The translations under genes and the position numbers were made by a program. DNA of 64,000 bases from Marinobacterium jannaschii DSM 6295 (lineage in GTDB: Bacteria > Pseudomonadota > Gammaproteobacteria > Pseudomonadales > Balneatricaceae), in NCBI RefSeq assembly GCF_000620085.1, contig NZ_KK211065.1, forward strand, positions 16,563 through 80,562, written 5' to 3'. This document shows positions 28,171-40,839 of this stretch, one piece after another. Each line of letters begins with the position of its first letter. The stretch's first letter is position 1. The notes beneath the pieces are model-generated. The model was not told the DNA's origin and searched no databases. It saw only the letters and a program-made list of their open reading frames with translations.

Positions 28171-29112
28171 CTAACCGTTGGCAGATCGGGTGCTTCGCTC
28201 CAGCAAAACCACCAACGCCATCCCCAGCAACAGCATAGCGACAGAACCGCCAAGAAATGCGGCCTGCCCGGTCATGACTTCGTAGCTTCCCGGCAATACA
28301 TTTTCCTGCACCAGGGGCACTTCATTGCCATGACGGTTAATGACGTAAGAGGTCGTATACTTCCAGGGCCAGACTTTGTTCAGTGAACCCAGCATAAAGC
28401 CACCCAACAGGGCCAGCGTCACAGTGTGGTAATGCTGGAACATCCAGTTAAGCACCCGGGAAAAGCTGAGCAGACCAATAACACATCCCGCCCCGAAGAT
28501 AGCGATAAACATCAGATCAAAGCCTTTAATCGCCCCCATCACCGGAGCATACATGCCGATCAGCAACAGTATAAAGCTGCCGGATATTCCGGGCAGAATC
28601 ATGGCACAGATGGCAATCATACCGGCCAGGAAAATAGACAGCGGCGTTGCCTCAATCGTCGTCGGAGCCAGGGTGGTAATCAGGTAGGCCAGTATGGTGC
28701 CCGATATAAAGGCACTCACGGCATTACTGCTCCAGCCCTGTATCTGCTTCACCAGCAGCCAGCATGAAGCCAGTATCAGCCCGAAGAAAAAGGACCAGAG
28801 CAACTCGGGATAGCTGGCGAGCAGATACAGCACCACCCGGGCAAAAGACAGTAATGCCAGCAAGACACCACCAAACAGCGCCAGCAAAAAATTGCCATTG
28901 ATATGCTGCCATGCCTGTCGCGGCCCCTGCCTCAACAGGACCTTCAGCGCTTCCGGCCCGCACTGATGCAGAGAAAAGATCAGCTCTTCATAGATTCCGG
29001 TCATAAAAGCGATAGTACCGCCGGAAACGCCAGGCACTGCATCGGCAGCGCCCATCATCATACCTTTGCCGGAGAGTGCCAGATAATCCCTCCAGCCACG
29101 TGAATTCTGCAT
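28171..29112 (-). CDS. DUF368 membrane protein (PopT-type undecaprenyl-phosphate translocase)
   Basis: A 313-aa polytopic membrane protein with the DUF368 start GKGMMMGAADAVPGVSGGTI and about eight to nine hydrophobic segments. DUF368 proteins such as Vibrio cholerae PopT have been reported to recycle undecaprenyl phosphate across the inner membrane; that role is inferred here from family only. It is inserted between pcm and nlpD, a position with no gene in Pseudomonas or E. coli. The gap to nlpD is 3 bp, so it is co-transcribed. uppS, which makes the undecaprenyl carrier, is also in the window. Confidence 0.85.
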   Translation of the reverse strand: MQNSRGWRDYLALSGKGMMMGAADAVPGVSGGTIAFMTGIYEELIFSLHQCGPEALKVLLRQGPRQAWQHINGNFLLALFGGVLLALLSFARVVLYLLASYPELLWSFFFGLILASCWLLVKQIQGWSSNAVSAFISGTILAYLITTLAPTTIEATPLSIFLAGMIAICAMILPGISGSFILLLIGMYAPVMGAIKGFDLMFIAIFGAGCVIGLLSFSRVLNWMFQHYHTVTLALLGGFMLGSLNKVWPWKYTTSYVINRHGNEVPLVQENVLPGSYEVMTGQAAFLGGSVAMLLLGMALVVLLERSTRSANG

Positions 29113-29121
29113 TCTTCTTCC

Positions 29122-29757
29122 TTAACGAACAGTACCACTGAGCAGTGGTACAAACTTGCAGGCTTCTAATACCTGAGTGTCAAACGTCTCTTCATCCAGC
29201 CGACGTACCAGCCTGAGTTCCTGACTGCCACCACCAACCGGTATCACCAGGCGGCCACCGATTGCCAGCTGCTGCAACAACTCAGGCGGCACTTCATCCG
29301 GCGCCGCAGCGACCAGTATGCCATCAAAAGGAGCCTTTGAAGGCCAGCCCATACCGCCATCCGTATGCAGCAGCTGGGCGTTGCGCAATTTCAGCACCTG
29401 CAAACGCTGACGCGCCTTTTCCTGCAGCGGCCTGATTCGCTCCACACTAAATACCTGATCAACCAGCTGGGCCAGAATCGCCGTCTGGAACCCCGATCCG
29501 GTACCCACTTCCAGCACCCGGCTGACCGGCCCATCCTGCAGCAATACTTCTGTCATACGCGCCACAATGTAGGGCTGCGATATTGTCTGGTTATATCCTA
29601 TCGGCAGGGCCGTATCTTCATAAGCCCGATGAGACAACGCCTCGTCGATAAAAATGTGCCTCGGCGTATCCCGCATTACCTGCAGCACCGCCTCATCATC
29701 AATTCCCTGCTCACGCAACCGGGAGACCAACCGCTCCCGCGTGCGCTTTGAAGTCAT
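29122..29757 (-). CDS. pcm: Protein-L-isoaspartate O-methyltransferase
   Basis: Pcm repairs isoaspartyl damage in proteins using S-adenosylmethionine. From ATG 29757 ([20 protein letters not shown]) it is 211 aa, the usual length, with an AGGG ribosome-binding site eight bases upstream; an alternative GTG overlaps the surE stop and would add ten residues. Motifs are [10 protein letters not shown] and SAM motif [20 protein letters not shown]. It follows surE and precedes the DUF368 gene; the surE-pcm-nlpD-rpoS set is a stress/stationary-phase cluster in many gammaproteobacteria. Confidence 0.94.
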   Translation of the reverse strand: MTSKRTRERLVSRLREQGIDDEAVLQVMRDTPRHIFIDEALSHRAYEDTALPIGYNQTISQPYIVARMTEVLLQDGPVSRVLEVGTGSGFQTAILAQLVDQVFSVERIRPLQEKARQRLQVLKLRNAQLLHTDGGMGWPSKAPFDGILVAAAPDEVPPELLQQLAIGGRLVIPVGGGSQELRLVRRLDEETFDTQVLEACKFVPLLSGTVR

Positions 29758-29786
29758 TCCAATACCCTGAAACCAGAGCTCATTCA

Positions 29787-30533
29787 CTACAACGCCTCCA
29801 GCCAGCACCCCAGATTATCCATTCCGGAATACTGCGTCATATCCACGTGCAGCGGTGTAACCGAGACATAACCTTCATCAACAGCAAAAAAATCCGTCCC
29901 GGGATCACGATCCGCCACATCCCCCACACCTGCAATCCAGAACCGCTCTTTCCCACGCGGGTCCTGTGTCGACACAGGCCTGTCCCCTAAATGCCGATGC
30001 CCCAGCCGTGTCACCTGAACCCCCTTCAGTTCAGATAGCGGCAGATCCGGAACATTAACATTCAATACTGTCCGCGGCGCCAGGTTCAGCGAGCGGATAT
30101 CCGCCAGCAGATCCCGCACTACCGCCGCCGCCGTCTCATAATGCTTCGGCTGATATGCGGCGACCGATACCGCGATGGCCGGCAGAGGCAGGTGTCGCCC
30201 CTCCATCGCGGCAGCAACCGTACCCGAATAGATTACATCACAGCCCATATTGGCACCGGCGTTAATACCAGAGACTACAATATCCGGTGCCATCTCGAAC
30301 AGTCCGGAAGCCCCCATATGCACGCAATCGGTTGGCGTCCCGTTAATGCCGAGAAAGCCATTAGCATGACGGTTTGCTTCCAGCGGCCGATCCAGTGTCA
30401 GTGAATTGCTGGCTCCGCTGCGATTGCGGTCTGGTGCGACCACCAGTGTCTGATGCTCCTGTTCCAGCAGCTCCGCCAGCGTCTTAAGTCCCGGAGCAAA
30501 AACTCCATCATCGTTTGAGATCAGAACTTTCAT
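29787..30533 (-). CDS. surE: 5'/3'-nucleotidase SurE
   Basis: SurE is a metal-dependent nucleoside monophosphatase linked to stationary-phase survival. The 248-aa protein begins [15 protein letters not shown], with metal ligands Asp8 and Asp9, followed by [20 protein letters not shown] and [23 protein letters not shown], all family motifs. It starts 15 bp after truD. Confidence 0.96.
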   Translation of the reverse strand: MKVLISNDDGVFAPGLKTLAELLEQEHQTLVVAPDRNRSGASNSLTLDRPLEANRHANGFLGINGTPTDCVHMGASGLFEMAPDIVVSGINAGANMGCDVIYSGTVAAAMEGRHLPLPAIAVSVAAYQPKHYETAAAVVRDLLADIRSLNLAPRTVLNVNVPDLPLSELKGVQVTRLGHRHLGDRPVSTQDPRGKERFWIAGVGDVADRDPGTDFFAVDEGYVSVTPLHVDMTQYSGMDNLGCWLEAL

Positions 30534-30548
30534 ACTAAATATACCTTG

Positions 30549-31577
30549 TTACGATGCGGACTCTATCAACGCAATTTCCCGCAACACACTGGTTGCAAAC
30601 GCACCGGATGGCAGGTCAAATTCCAGCCACCAGGTATCATCCGACTCCGCTGTTGCCTGCAGATCCACTGGCATCAGTCGCAGGGCGCGGCGCTCCTGTT
30701 TCAGGCCTAACGCCTCCAGCCCTTGCCGGATCTCAATCCAGTCTGACAGCTGTGCCAGCTCCCAATCCCGGGACGGCCCCTGAGACATCAGTTCGCCGCG
30801 CCCCCACATCGGCCCGGTCAGATGGATATCTGCCTGTAACAGGCGATCGGTCTCTGCTTCAGGGTTATCGGCCACAAAGCAACTTTGTGAACCTGCCAGC
30901 ATCATGGCGTCACCAGGCTGCAGCGTCTGCCACATATTCTGCCCGATACGGGCAGAAAGCAGCTGGTTAAACAGCCAGGAGCGCACGGCTGAGATATACA
31001 GTCCTTTCTTATGCCGCTGTCGCTCTTTGAACTCACCGCGCATCAGGGCAATCCCTTTGTCGAGATTGCCATAATCAAAGCCAAAACGCTGCTCACCAAA
31101 GTAGTTCGGTACGCCCTGGCGCACCATCGCCAGGCGTTTTGCCAGATCATCCGGATCAGTGACATTGCGTAACCGCAGGCCAAAGCGGTTCCCCTGCAGC
31201 GTCCCCAGCCGAAGCTTCCGTGGATGCCTGACCGCTTGCAGAACCTCTACAGAGTCACCTCCAAACAGGCTCCAGGTCAGGCTGCGGCGCATTGGAAACT
31301 TAACGCAGAACCACTGCTCCGTCACCGCATGGCGATCTTTTTTACCGGCATAGCTGACATCACGTGGGCTGACCTGAGCAAAGTTGGCCAGCTGGCGTGC
31401 GACCCAGTCGGTATTTTCACCACGCTTACGGATATAGAGAAAGACATGCTCGCCCTCGCCTTCGGGTTCGAAACCAAGCTTCTCAGTTACACAAAAATCT
31501 TCAGGAGATGTACGAATTGTCGCCCGCGAGAGGGGCTTACCGTATAGATAGGAGTAATCGGTAGGGAGTGATGTCAC
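30549..31577 (-). CDS. truD: tRNA pseudouridine(13) synthase TruD
   Basis: TruD converts U13 of tRNA-Glu to pseudouridine. The 342-aa protein carries the catalytic Asp81 in SYAGKKDRHAVTEQWF, and the GNRFGLRLRNV and QRFGFDYGNLDKGIALMRGE segments of the family. It begins only 6 bp after the ftsB stop. In most gammaproteobacteria ispD and ispF lie in this gap; here they are missing. Confidence 0.95.
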   Translation of the reverse strand: MTSLPTDYSYLYGKPLSRATIRTSPEDFCVTEKLGFEPEGEGEHVFLYIRKRGENTDWVARQLANFAQVSPRDVSYAGKKDRHAVTEQWFCVKFPMRRSLTWSLFGGDSVEVLQAVRHPRKLRLGTLQGNRFGLRLRNVTDPDDLAKRLAMVRQGVPNYFGEQRFGFDYGNLDKGIALMRGEFKERQRHKKGLYISAVRSWLFNQLLSARIGQNMWQTLQPGDAMMLAGSQSCFVADNPEAETDRLLQADIHLTGPMWGRGELMSQGPSRDWELAQLSDWIEIRQGLEALGLKQERRALRLMPVDLQATAESDDTWWLEFDLPSGAFATSVLREIALIESAS

Positions 31578-31583
31578 AAATAT

Positions 31584-31871
31584 TTACCGCCCGTTGTCGG
31601 GCTCAACCAGCTGATAATAGGTTTCTCCGTCCTGCACCATGCCCAGCTCGCTTCTGGCACGCTCCTCCAGCGCAGAAAGACCGCTTTTCAGGTCTTTAAC
31701 CTCCGCCTCAAGCTGGCGGTTACGCTGACTGAGGCTATCGTTCTCGGCGCGCTGCTGATCAATCTGATGCTGAAGCTGCATAACCTGACGCAGATTCGCC
31801 TCACCAAACCAGAGACGGTATTGCAGCGAAAGAATCATAATCAGCAGAGAGATGATTAACCAGCGAAACAC
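31584..31871 (-). CDS. ftsB: Cell division protein FtsB
   Basis: FtsB is a bitopic division protein that forms a complex with FtsL and FtsQ. The 95-aa protein has a membrane helix at the N-terminus (FRWLIISLLIMILSLQYRLW), then a coiled coil (QHQIDQQRAENDSLSQRNRQ onward) and the C-terminal ALEERARSELGMVQDGETYY segment that is typical of FtsB. It lies after eno and an intervening terminator, before truD. Confidence 0.95.
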   Translation of the reverse strand: MFRWLIISLLIMILSLQYRLWFGEANLRQVMQLQHQIDQQRAENDSLSQRNRQLEAEVKDLKSGLSALEERARSELGMVQDGETYYQLVEPDNGR

Positions 31872-31886
31872 AAAAAACCTCGCGTC

Positions 31887-31912
31887 AAAAAAGGGGGCAC
31901 AAGCCCCCTTTT
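31887..31912 (-). terminator. Terminator between eno and ftsB
   Basis: Minus strand: AAAAGGGGGC, loop TTGT, GCCCCC, then TTTTTT (31892-31887). Strong GC stem. It ends the pyrG/eno transcript, so ftsB-truD-surE-pcm likely relies on read-through or its own promoter. Confidence 0.92.
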
Positions 31913-31933
31913 CTTTAAGCTAAAAGCGCAGGC

Positions 31934-34915
<2,982 letters not shown>

Positions 34916-34963
34916 TTAAAAGCGAGGGAATTTCAAATCAAGATGGCGCTACAGGATAGCAAA

Positions 34964-36256
34964 TCAGCCTCTCTCAGACAACGCAAAGGCGCGCCAAGAT
35001 AGGACGAATGATCGGCCTTTTTCACCCTGCCAGTTTTCACATACGGTAATACCCGGTACTGCGACCACTTCATCCCCCGCCATCAATAGGGGCCAGCGCT
35101 GCCGCAACCAGGGAGGAACATGATGTTCCTGCATCAATTTTTTCACACTGCAACTGCCGCCGCGTCCACAGGGACGACAACGCTCGCCACCTTTTCGACG
35201 TACAAGCCGGACCCCATCCAGGGTCTTCAGGCCTGAATCACCCCGTTCGATAGACAGGATACCATCCGCCAGGGGCAACTCTCCGGGTTCAAGCTCCGGC
35301 AGCGTTTCAGCCACCTCAAGCCCTGTTTCGGCCGGCACCAGATAGAGCCCATTACGAAAGCGACGCAGACGCCAGCCGGGCAGCTGAAACAATGGCTGGG
35401 CATCCTCTCGGGCGGCAATCACTGTCGCTGCGATCTGCTGCAACTGTTCAGCGTTCAGCAGCAGACCGGCCCTGATTTGCACCCAGCGCCGCAGCAGATG
35501 CGAACGCCTGATCTCATCAAAGGCCCCGATAGCCTCCAGGCGCAACTCGTCGAAAGATCCGGTCAGCGACTCAAGCTCAGCGTCCAGATAACGGTTCAGC
35601 AGCTGATCACTATGCTGCAGCCGGGTCGCCGTTTCGCCCCACTGCTGTGCCAATCCGGGCCAGCGCTGCTTCAGCCGGGGAATAATCTCATGCCGCAAAT
35701 AGTTACGATCATAGTCATTCTGTTGATTGCTCGGGTCATCGACCCAGTCCAGATGCTGCGCCTGCGCCCAGCTTTCCAACTGCTGACGACTGCAATCCAG
35801 CAACGGCCTGAGCAGAACACCCCGGCCAAGCTGTCGCCGAACCGGCATCGCCCCCAGGCCATGCAATCCGGCACCGCGCAACAGGCGATACAACAGTGTC
35901 TCGGCCTGATCATCCGCATGCTGCCCCAGCAACAGGCAGTCTCCGGACTGTAGCAACGCCTCAAACGCGCCATAGCGGGCATTCCGCGCGGCCTGTTCCG
36001 AATTGGACTCCGGACAAACCCGGATACAGCGAAACGACAGACCAAGCAAACGGGCCTGACTGTCTGAAAATGCCTGCCACTGACCGGCATCGACCTGCAA
36101 CTGGTGATTAATATGAAGCACCAGTAATCGATCAGCAGGTAGAAGCTGCGCTGCCAGATGCAGCAGCACTTGTGAATCAAGACCACCGCTGTGAGCAATT
36201 ACCCAGCGGCGGATCTTTGTCTCCGGCGCCAGGGCTGCGGCAAATCGAGCCAGCAC
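34964..36256 (-). CDS. tilS: tRNA(Ile)-lysidine synthase TilS
   Basis: TilS converts C34 of tRNA-Ile(CAU) to lysidine so it reads AUA. The PP-loop ATPase motif is AHSGGLDSQVLLHLAA near the N-terminus, followed by GQHADDQAETLLYRLLRGAG, and the C-terminal domain contains LVRRKGGERCRPCGRGGS and LMQEHHVPPWLRQRWPLL. The start is uncertain: GTG 36256 (430 aa) has a GGAG site eight bases upstream, while GTG 36298 (444 aa) overlaps the accA end by 17 bp without such a site. It lies between accA and pyrG as in Pseudomonas. Confidence 0.93.
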   Translation of the reverse strand: MLARFAAALAPETKIRRWVIAHSGGLDSQVLLHLAAQLLPADRLLVLHINHQLQVDAGQWQAFSDSQARLLGLSFRCIRVCPESNSEQAARNARYGAFEALLQSGDCLLLGQHADDQAETLLYRLLRGAGLHGLGAMPVRRQLGRGVLLRPLLDCSRQQLESWAQAQHLDWVDDPSNQQNDYDRNYLRHEIIPRLKQRWPGLAQQWGETATRLQHSDQLLNRYLDAELESLTGSFDELRLEAIGAFDEIRRSHLLRRWVQIRAGLLLNAEQLQQIAATVIAAREDAQPLFQLPGWRLRRFRNGLYLVPAETGLEVAETLPELEPGELPLADGILSIERGDSGLKTLDGVRLVRRKGGERCRPCGRGGSCSVKKLMQEHHVPPWLRQRWPLLMAGDEVVAVPGITVCENWQGEKGRSFVLSWRAFALSERG

Positions 36257-36281
36257 CCCAGCGTCTCCGGAGCAATGTGGA

Positions 36282-37244
36282 TTACTGCTCTTCGCCACCC
36301 AGGCCGTAAGACATCAGGCGCTCGTAACGGCGCTCAAGCAGTTCTTCGGAGGTCATACCCTGAAGTTTATCCAGTGAATCCACCAGATGCTTCTTCAGGT
36401 TAGCTGCCATCAGGCCCTGATCGCGGTGTGCGCCGCCCAGTGGCTCGCTGACGATTTGATCGACCAGGCCCAGCTCATTGAGACGGTCAGACGTGATACC
36501 CATCGCCTTAGCAGCATCAGAAGCCCGCTCGGCACTCTTCCACAGGATTGAGGCACAGCCTTCCGGTGAAATTACGGAGTAGGTACCGTACTGCAACATC
36601 ATCAGTTCATCGCAGACACCGATCGCCAGTGCGCCACCGGAACCACCTTCACCGATGACGGTAGAGATGATAGGCGTATTCAGGCGAGACATCTTCAGCA
36701 AGTTGTAGGCGATCGCTTCTGACTGACCACGCTCTTCTGCGTCGATACCCGGATAAGCCCCCGGCGTATCGATAAAGGTAAACACCGGCAGCTTGAAGCG
36801 CTCAGCCGTTTCCATCAGGCGCAGAGCCTTACGGTAACCTTCCGGCTTTGGCATACCAAAATTGCGACGCACCTTCTCTTTGGTCTCGCGTCCCTTCTGG
36901 TGGCCGATAATCATGACCGGCTTGCCATCCAGGCGCGCTGTACCACCGACAATCGCAGGATCATCTGCGAAGTGGCGGTCACCGTGCATTTCATCAAACT
37001 CATCAAAGATGTGCTCGATGTAATCCAGCGTATAAGGACGCTGAGGATGACGGGCCAGCTGGGACACTTGCCATGCCGTCAGATCGGAGAAGATAGACTC
37101 GGTCAGAGTGCGACTTTTTTCCTCAAGCTTTTCCAGCTCGTCGGAGATATTCAGCTCAGCATCATCGCCAACCAGCCGCAGTTCCTCAATTTTGGCCTGC
37201 AGCTCAGCGATAGGCTGTTCAAAATCCAGGTAGTTCGGATTCAT
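36282..37244 (-). CDS. accA: Acetyl-CoA carboxylase carboxyltransferase subunit alpha
   Basis: AccA with AccD transfers CO2 from carboxybiotin to acetyl-CoA, committing carbon to fatty acids. The 320-aa protein begins [19 protein letters not shown], has [40 protein letters not shown] and [20 protein letters not shown]. It is full length. It lies 88 bp after dnaE with a possible terminator between. Confidence 0.97.
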   Translation of the reverse strand: MNPNYLDFEQPIAELQAKIEELRLVGDDAELNISDELEKLEEKSRTLTESIFSDLTAWQVSQLARHPQRPYTLDYIEHIFDEFDEMHGDRHFADDPAIVGGTARLDGKPVMIIGHQKGRETKEKVRRNFGMPKPEGYRKALRLMETAERFKLPVFTFIDTPGAYPGIDAEERGQSEAIAYNLLKMSRLNTPIISTVIGEGGSGGALAIGVCDELMMLQYGTYSVISPEGCASILWKSAERASDAAKAMGITSDRLNELGLVDQIVSEPLGGAHRDQGLMAANLKKHLVDSLDKLQGMTSEELLERRYERLMSYGLGGEEQ

Positions 37245-37283
37245 GAGTACTCGTTCTTAAAAAATACGATACAGAAATCGGGT

Positions 37284-37313
37284 AAAAAATTGGCACCAAG
37301 TGTACCCGCTTGG
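37284..37313 (-). terminator. Possible terminator between dnaE and accA
   Basis: Minus strand: CCAAG (37313-37309), 8-nt loop, CTTGG (37300-37296), then a T6 tract at 37289-37284 that begins six bases after the stem. The offset T-run makes it a modest candidate. Confidence 0.4.
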
Positions 37314-37332
37314 AGAACTGATAACCAGTCAA

Positions 37333-40300
37333 TCAGTAACGCATACGCACGGCGTTACCACCAAAGCGATCCATCAGCGCCAGCAGCAGATCATCATTCG
37401 CCTGTACAGCCCACTCCGGCGCCAGCTGCAGCGAAGCAAGCGCATCTTCGCGACGGTATCGAAGCTGAATCGGCAGGGTCCCATCACCGTGATACTGGCG
37501 CAGCAGATCAGACAGTTCGGTAATGCGACGTCCGGCCAGCTGCGAACGATCACAGCTGATCTCAATACAGGTGGCATACTGAGCCCGGGCCTGGGCGATA
37601 TTGAGCACTTTATTGCCACGCACCTTAAGCCCCCCAGAAAAATGGTCTTCCTGCACCTCGCCTTCAACCACGATCACCTGATCCTTATCGATCAGGTTAC
37701 GGGCCTGATCAAAGGTGTCGCCAAACAAAGTGACATCGATACGGGCACTGCGGTCGTCCAGCGTGACAAAGCAGAGGTTATCGCCCTTCTTGGTCTTTTT
37801 CAGGCGCATATCGACTACCAGCCCGGCCATCTTCTGGGTACTGCCACGCATCGGCTGGATTTCGACAATCTTCTTGCTGATGAAGTTACGCAGTTCGGCC
37901 TCATACTCATCGATCGGATGACCGGTAAGATAGAGTCCCAGCGTGTCCTTTTCACCGCCCAGACGCTCTTTATCGGTCCACTCCCTCACCCGGCGGGCAT
38001 AATCGGCATAGGGATCACCGCCGGCATCGGACTCGACCTCGCCAAACAGGTCGAACATCCCGGCGTCCTGATTGCGCTCAGACTGATCGGCAGCCTTCAG
38101 CGCATCAGGTATCGCCTCAAACAGAATCGCCCGGCTCGGACCAAGATTATCCAGTGCCCCGGAACGTACCAGCGCTTCCAGCACCCGCTTATTGAGTTTT
38201 TTACTCCCCACCCGCGCACAGAAATCGAAGATATCCTTGAAATCGCCATCACCATCCTGGCGCGCCTGCACGATGGCATCGATCGGCCCTTCTCCGACCC
38301 CTTTGATCGCCCCCAGGCCATAGACGATATGCCCCTCATCGTTGACGGTGAACATGTATTCGCCACTGTTCACATCCGGTGGCAACGGAGCGTGCCCCAT
38401 ATTGCGGCACTCCTCAATGAAGATCACCACTTTTTCGGTGGTCTGCATATCAGAGGACATTACCGCAGCCATGAACGGTGCAGGATAATGGGCTTTCAGC
38501 CAGGCGGTCTGGTAGGAAACCAGGGCATAGGCGGCGGAGTGGGATTTGTTAAAGCCGTATCCGGCGAACTTTTCCACCAGGTCAAAGATATTACCTGCAA
38601 GATCACGGTCGATACCGTTCTGCTCACTTCCCTCGAGGAAGCCCACTCGCTGCTTCGCCATCTCTTCAGGCTTTTTCTTACCCATCGCACGACGCAGCAT
38701 ATCAGCACCGCCCAGGGTATAACCCGCCATCACCTGGGCGATCTGCATTACCTGCTCCTGATACAGGATGATGCCGTAGGTTGGCTCCAGTACCGGTTGC
38801 AGACTGTCGAGCTGGTAATCCGGGTGAGGCCAGGCCATCTCCGCCCGACCATGCTTACGGTTAATAAAGTCATCCACCATGCCCGACTGCAGCGGCCCTG
38901 GACGGAACAGGGCCACCAGGGCGACGATATCCTCAAAACGCGATGGCAACAGGCGTCGAACCAGGTCTTTCATACCGTTGGATTCCAGCTGGAATACCGC
39001 GGTCGTCTCGGCCGACTGCAGAAGATCGAAGGTTTTCGGATCCTCCAGGTCGATCAGGGCAATATCGAGTGGCTCCTCACCCTCTTTGGCGCGGACCTTA
39101 TTGATGGTATCCAGCGCCCAGTCAATGATGGTCAGGGTTCGCAGCCCCAGGAAGTCGAACTTAACCAGCCCGGCCTCCTCCACATCGTTCTTATCGAACT
39201 GGGTCACCAGACCATTGCCTTCCTCATCACAGTAAGTGGCGGCAAAGTCGGTCAGCTTGGTGGGGGCGATTACCACACCACCGGCATGCTTACCTACGCC
39301 TCGGGTGATCCCCTCCAGCTTGTAAGCCATCTCCATGATCTCCTGGGCTTCTTCGCTGTTATTGACGAAGTCACGCAGCAGCTCTTCCTGCTCCCAGGCT
39401 TTTTTCAGGGTGATCCCGACTTCAAACGGGATCGACTTGGACAGCTTGTCACCGAGACCAAAGGGCTTACCCTGCACTCGGGCGACGTCGCGCACCACTG
39501 CCTTAGCGGCCATGGTACCGAAGGTGACGATCTGGGATACCGCATCACGGCCATAAGTGCGGGCTACGTAGTCGATAACCTTGTCGCGGTTATCCATGCA
39601 GAAGTCGATATCGAAGTCGGGCATGGAGACACGTTCCGGGTTAAGGAATCGTTCGAACAGCAGATCATACTCGAGCGGATCAAGATCGGTAATCTTCTGT
39701 GCGTAGGCCACCAGGGAACCGGCACCGGAGCCTCGCCCCGGCCCGACCGGGACGCCGTTTTCCTTACCCCACTTGATGAAGTCCATTACGATCAGGAAGT
39801 ACCCCGGGAAACCCATCTGGATAATGATATCCAGCTCGAACTCAAGACGTTCGATATAAGGCTTCCGCTTGGCCTCGTAATCAGGATCATCCCTGTCCAG
39901 CAGGATTTCAAGACGCTCCTCCAGGCCATCAAACGAGACTTTGCGGAAGTAGTCATCCATCAGCATCCCTTCCGGGATCGGGTATTTCGGCAGGTAGTAG
40001 GTGCCCAGCTCGATATCTATATTGCAGCGTTTGGCGATCTCGACGCTGTTATGCAGGGCACTGGGGATATCCCTGAACAGTTCCGCCATCTCTTCGGCAG
40101 AACGAAAATACTGCTCATCACTGTAATCATGCGGACGGTTAGGATCTTCCAGCGTCACACTCTGGTTGATACAGACCCGGGCCTCATGGGCTTCAAAATC
40201 CCCGGTCTCGATAAACATCACATCGTTGGTCGCGACCAGCGGGCAGCCGGTCTCACGGGCCAGTTCTACACTGCCGTGCACCACCTCTTCATCACCTTTA

Positions 40301-40827
40301 CGGCCGGCGCGCTGAACTTCAAGATAGAACGCATCAGGAAAGATCCTACGCCAGAAATCCAGAGCCTCACGCTCTCCCTTGCCGGCCAGTATCGCCCTAC
40401 CCACTTCACCCGCTTTTGCCCCAGAAAGGGCGATCAGTCCTTCGGACTTCTCAACGATCCACTCTTTGCGGACCAGAGCGCGACCGGGAATAAAGTTCTG
40501 GCCGTCACTGTATGCCAGCGAAACCAGCTCCATCAGGTTGCGATAGCCCTTGCCGGTACGAACCAGCAAAGTCAGCCGGTCTGGCGCCGCGGACTCATCC
40601 TGATCGTTCAGAACCCACAGGTCGACACCACAGATAGGCTTAACCCCAGCGCCCACGGCAGCCTTGTAGAACTTAACCAGTGCAAAAAGGTTTACCTCAT
40701 CGGTCAGCCCGACCGCCGGCATACCTTCCTGTTTGGCTGCATTCACCAGCCCTTTAACACGGATCAGGCCGTCAACCAGGGAGAATTCAGAGTGAGCACG
40801 CAGGTGAACGAAGTTAGGGTCTGCCAT
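37333..40827 (-). CDS. dnaE: DNA polymerase III alpha subunit
   Basis: DnaE is the replicative polymerase subunit. At 1164 aa it matches E. coli (1160). The PHP domain is at the start (FVHLRAHSEFSLVDGLIRVK), the palm has the aspartates in MPDFDIDFCMDNRDKVIDYV, and GPGRGSGAGSLVAYA and the KHAGGVVIAP stretch precede the helix-hairpin-helix and the C-terminal OB domain (MAGLVVDMRLKKTKKGDNLC). It follows rnhB by 12 bp. A 1354-codon antisense open frame covers the gene but is not coding. Confidence 0.98.
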   Translation of the reverse strand: MADPNFVHLRAHSEFSLVDGLIRVKGLVNAAKQEGMPAVGLTDEVNLFALVKFYKAAVGAGVKPICGVDLWVLNDQDESAAPDRLTLLVRTGKGYRNLMELVSLAYSDGQNFIPGRALVRKEWIVEKSEGLIALSGAKAGEVGRAILAGKGEREALDFWRRIFPDAFYLEVQRAGRKGDEEVVHGSVELARETGCPLVATNDVMFIETGDFEAHEARVCINQSVTLEDPNRPHDYSDEQYFRSAEEMAELFRDIPSALHNSVEIAKRCNIDIELGTYYLPKYPIPEGMLMDDYFRKVSFDGLEERLEILLDRDDPDYEAKRKPYIERLEFELDIIIQMGFPGYFLIVMDFIKWGKENGVPVGPGRGSGAGSLVAYAQKITDLDPLEYDLLFERFLNPERVSMPDFDIDFCMDNRDKVIDYVARTYGRDAVSQIVTFGTMAAKAVVRDVARVQGKPFGLGDKLSKSIPFEVGITLKKAWEQEELLRDFVNNSEEAQEIMEMAYKLEGITRGVGKHAGGVVIAPTKLTDFAATYCDEEGNGLVTQFDKNDVEEAGLVKFDFLGLRTLTIIDWALDTINKVRAKEGEEPLDIALIDLEDPKTFDLLQSAETTAVFQLESNGMKDLVRRLLPSRFEDIVALVALFRPGPLQSGMVDDFINRKHGRAEMAWPHPDYQLDSLQPVLEPTYGIILYQEQVMQIAQVMAGYTLGGADMLRRAMGKKKPEEMAKQRVGFLEGSEQNGIDRDLAGNIFDLVEKFAGYGFNKSHSAAYALVSYQTAWLKAHYPAPFMAAVMSSDMQTTEKVVIFIEECRNMGHAPLPPDVNSGEYMFTVNDEGHIVYGLGAIKGVGEGPIDAIVQARQDGDGDFKDIFDFCARVGSKKLNKRVLEALVRSGALDNLGPSRAILFEAIPDALKAADQSERNQDAGMFDLFGEVESDAGGDPYADYARRVREWTDKERLGGEKDTLGLYLTGHPIDEYEAELRNFISKKIVEIQPMRGSTQKMAGLVVDMRLKKTKKGDNLCFVTLDDRSARIDVTLFGDTFDQARNLIDKDQVIVVEGEVQEDHFSGGLKVRGNKVLNIAQARAQYATCIEISCDRSQLAGRRITELSDLLRQYHGDGTLPIQLRYRREDALASLQLAPEWAVQANDDLLLALMDRFGGNAVRMRY

Positions 40828-40839
40828 AACGGTTACCGA

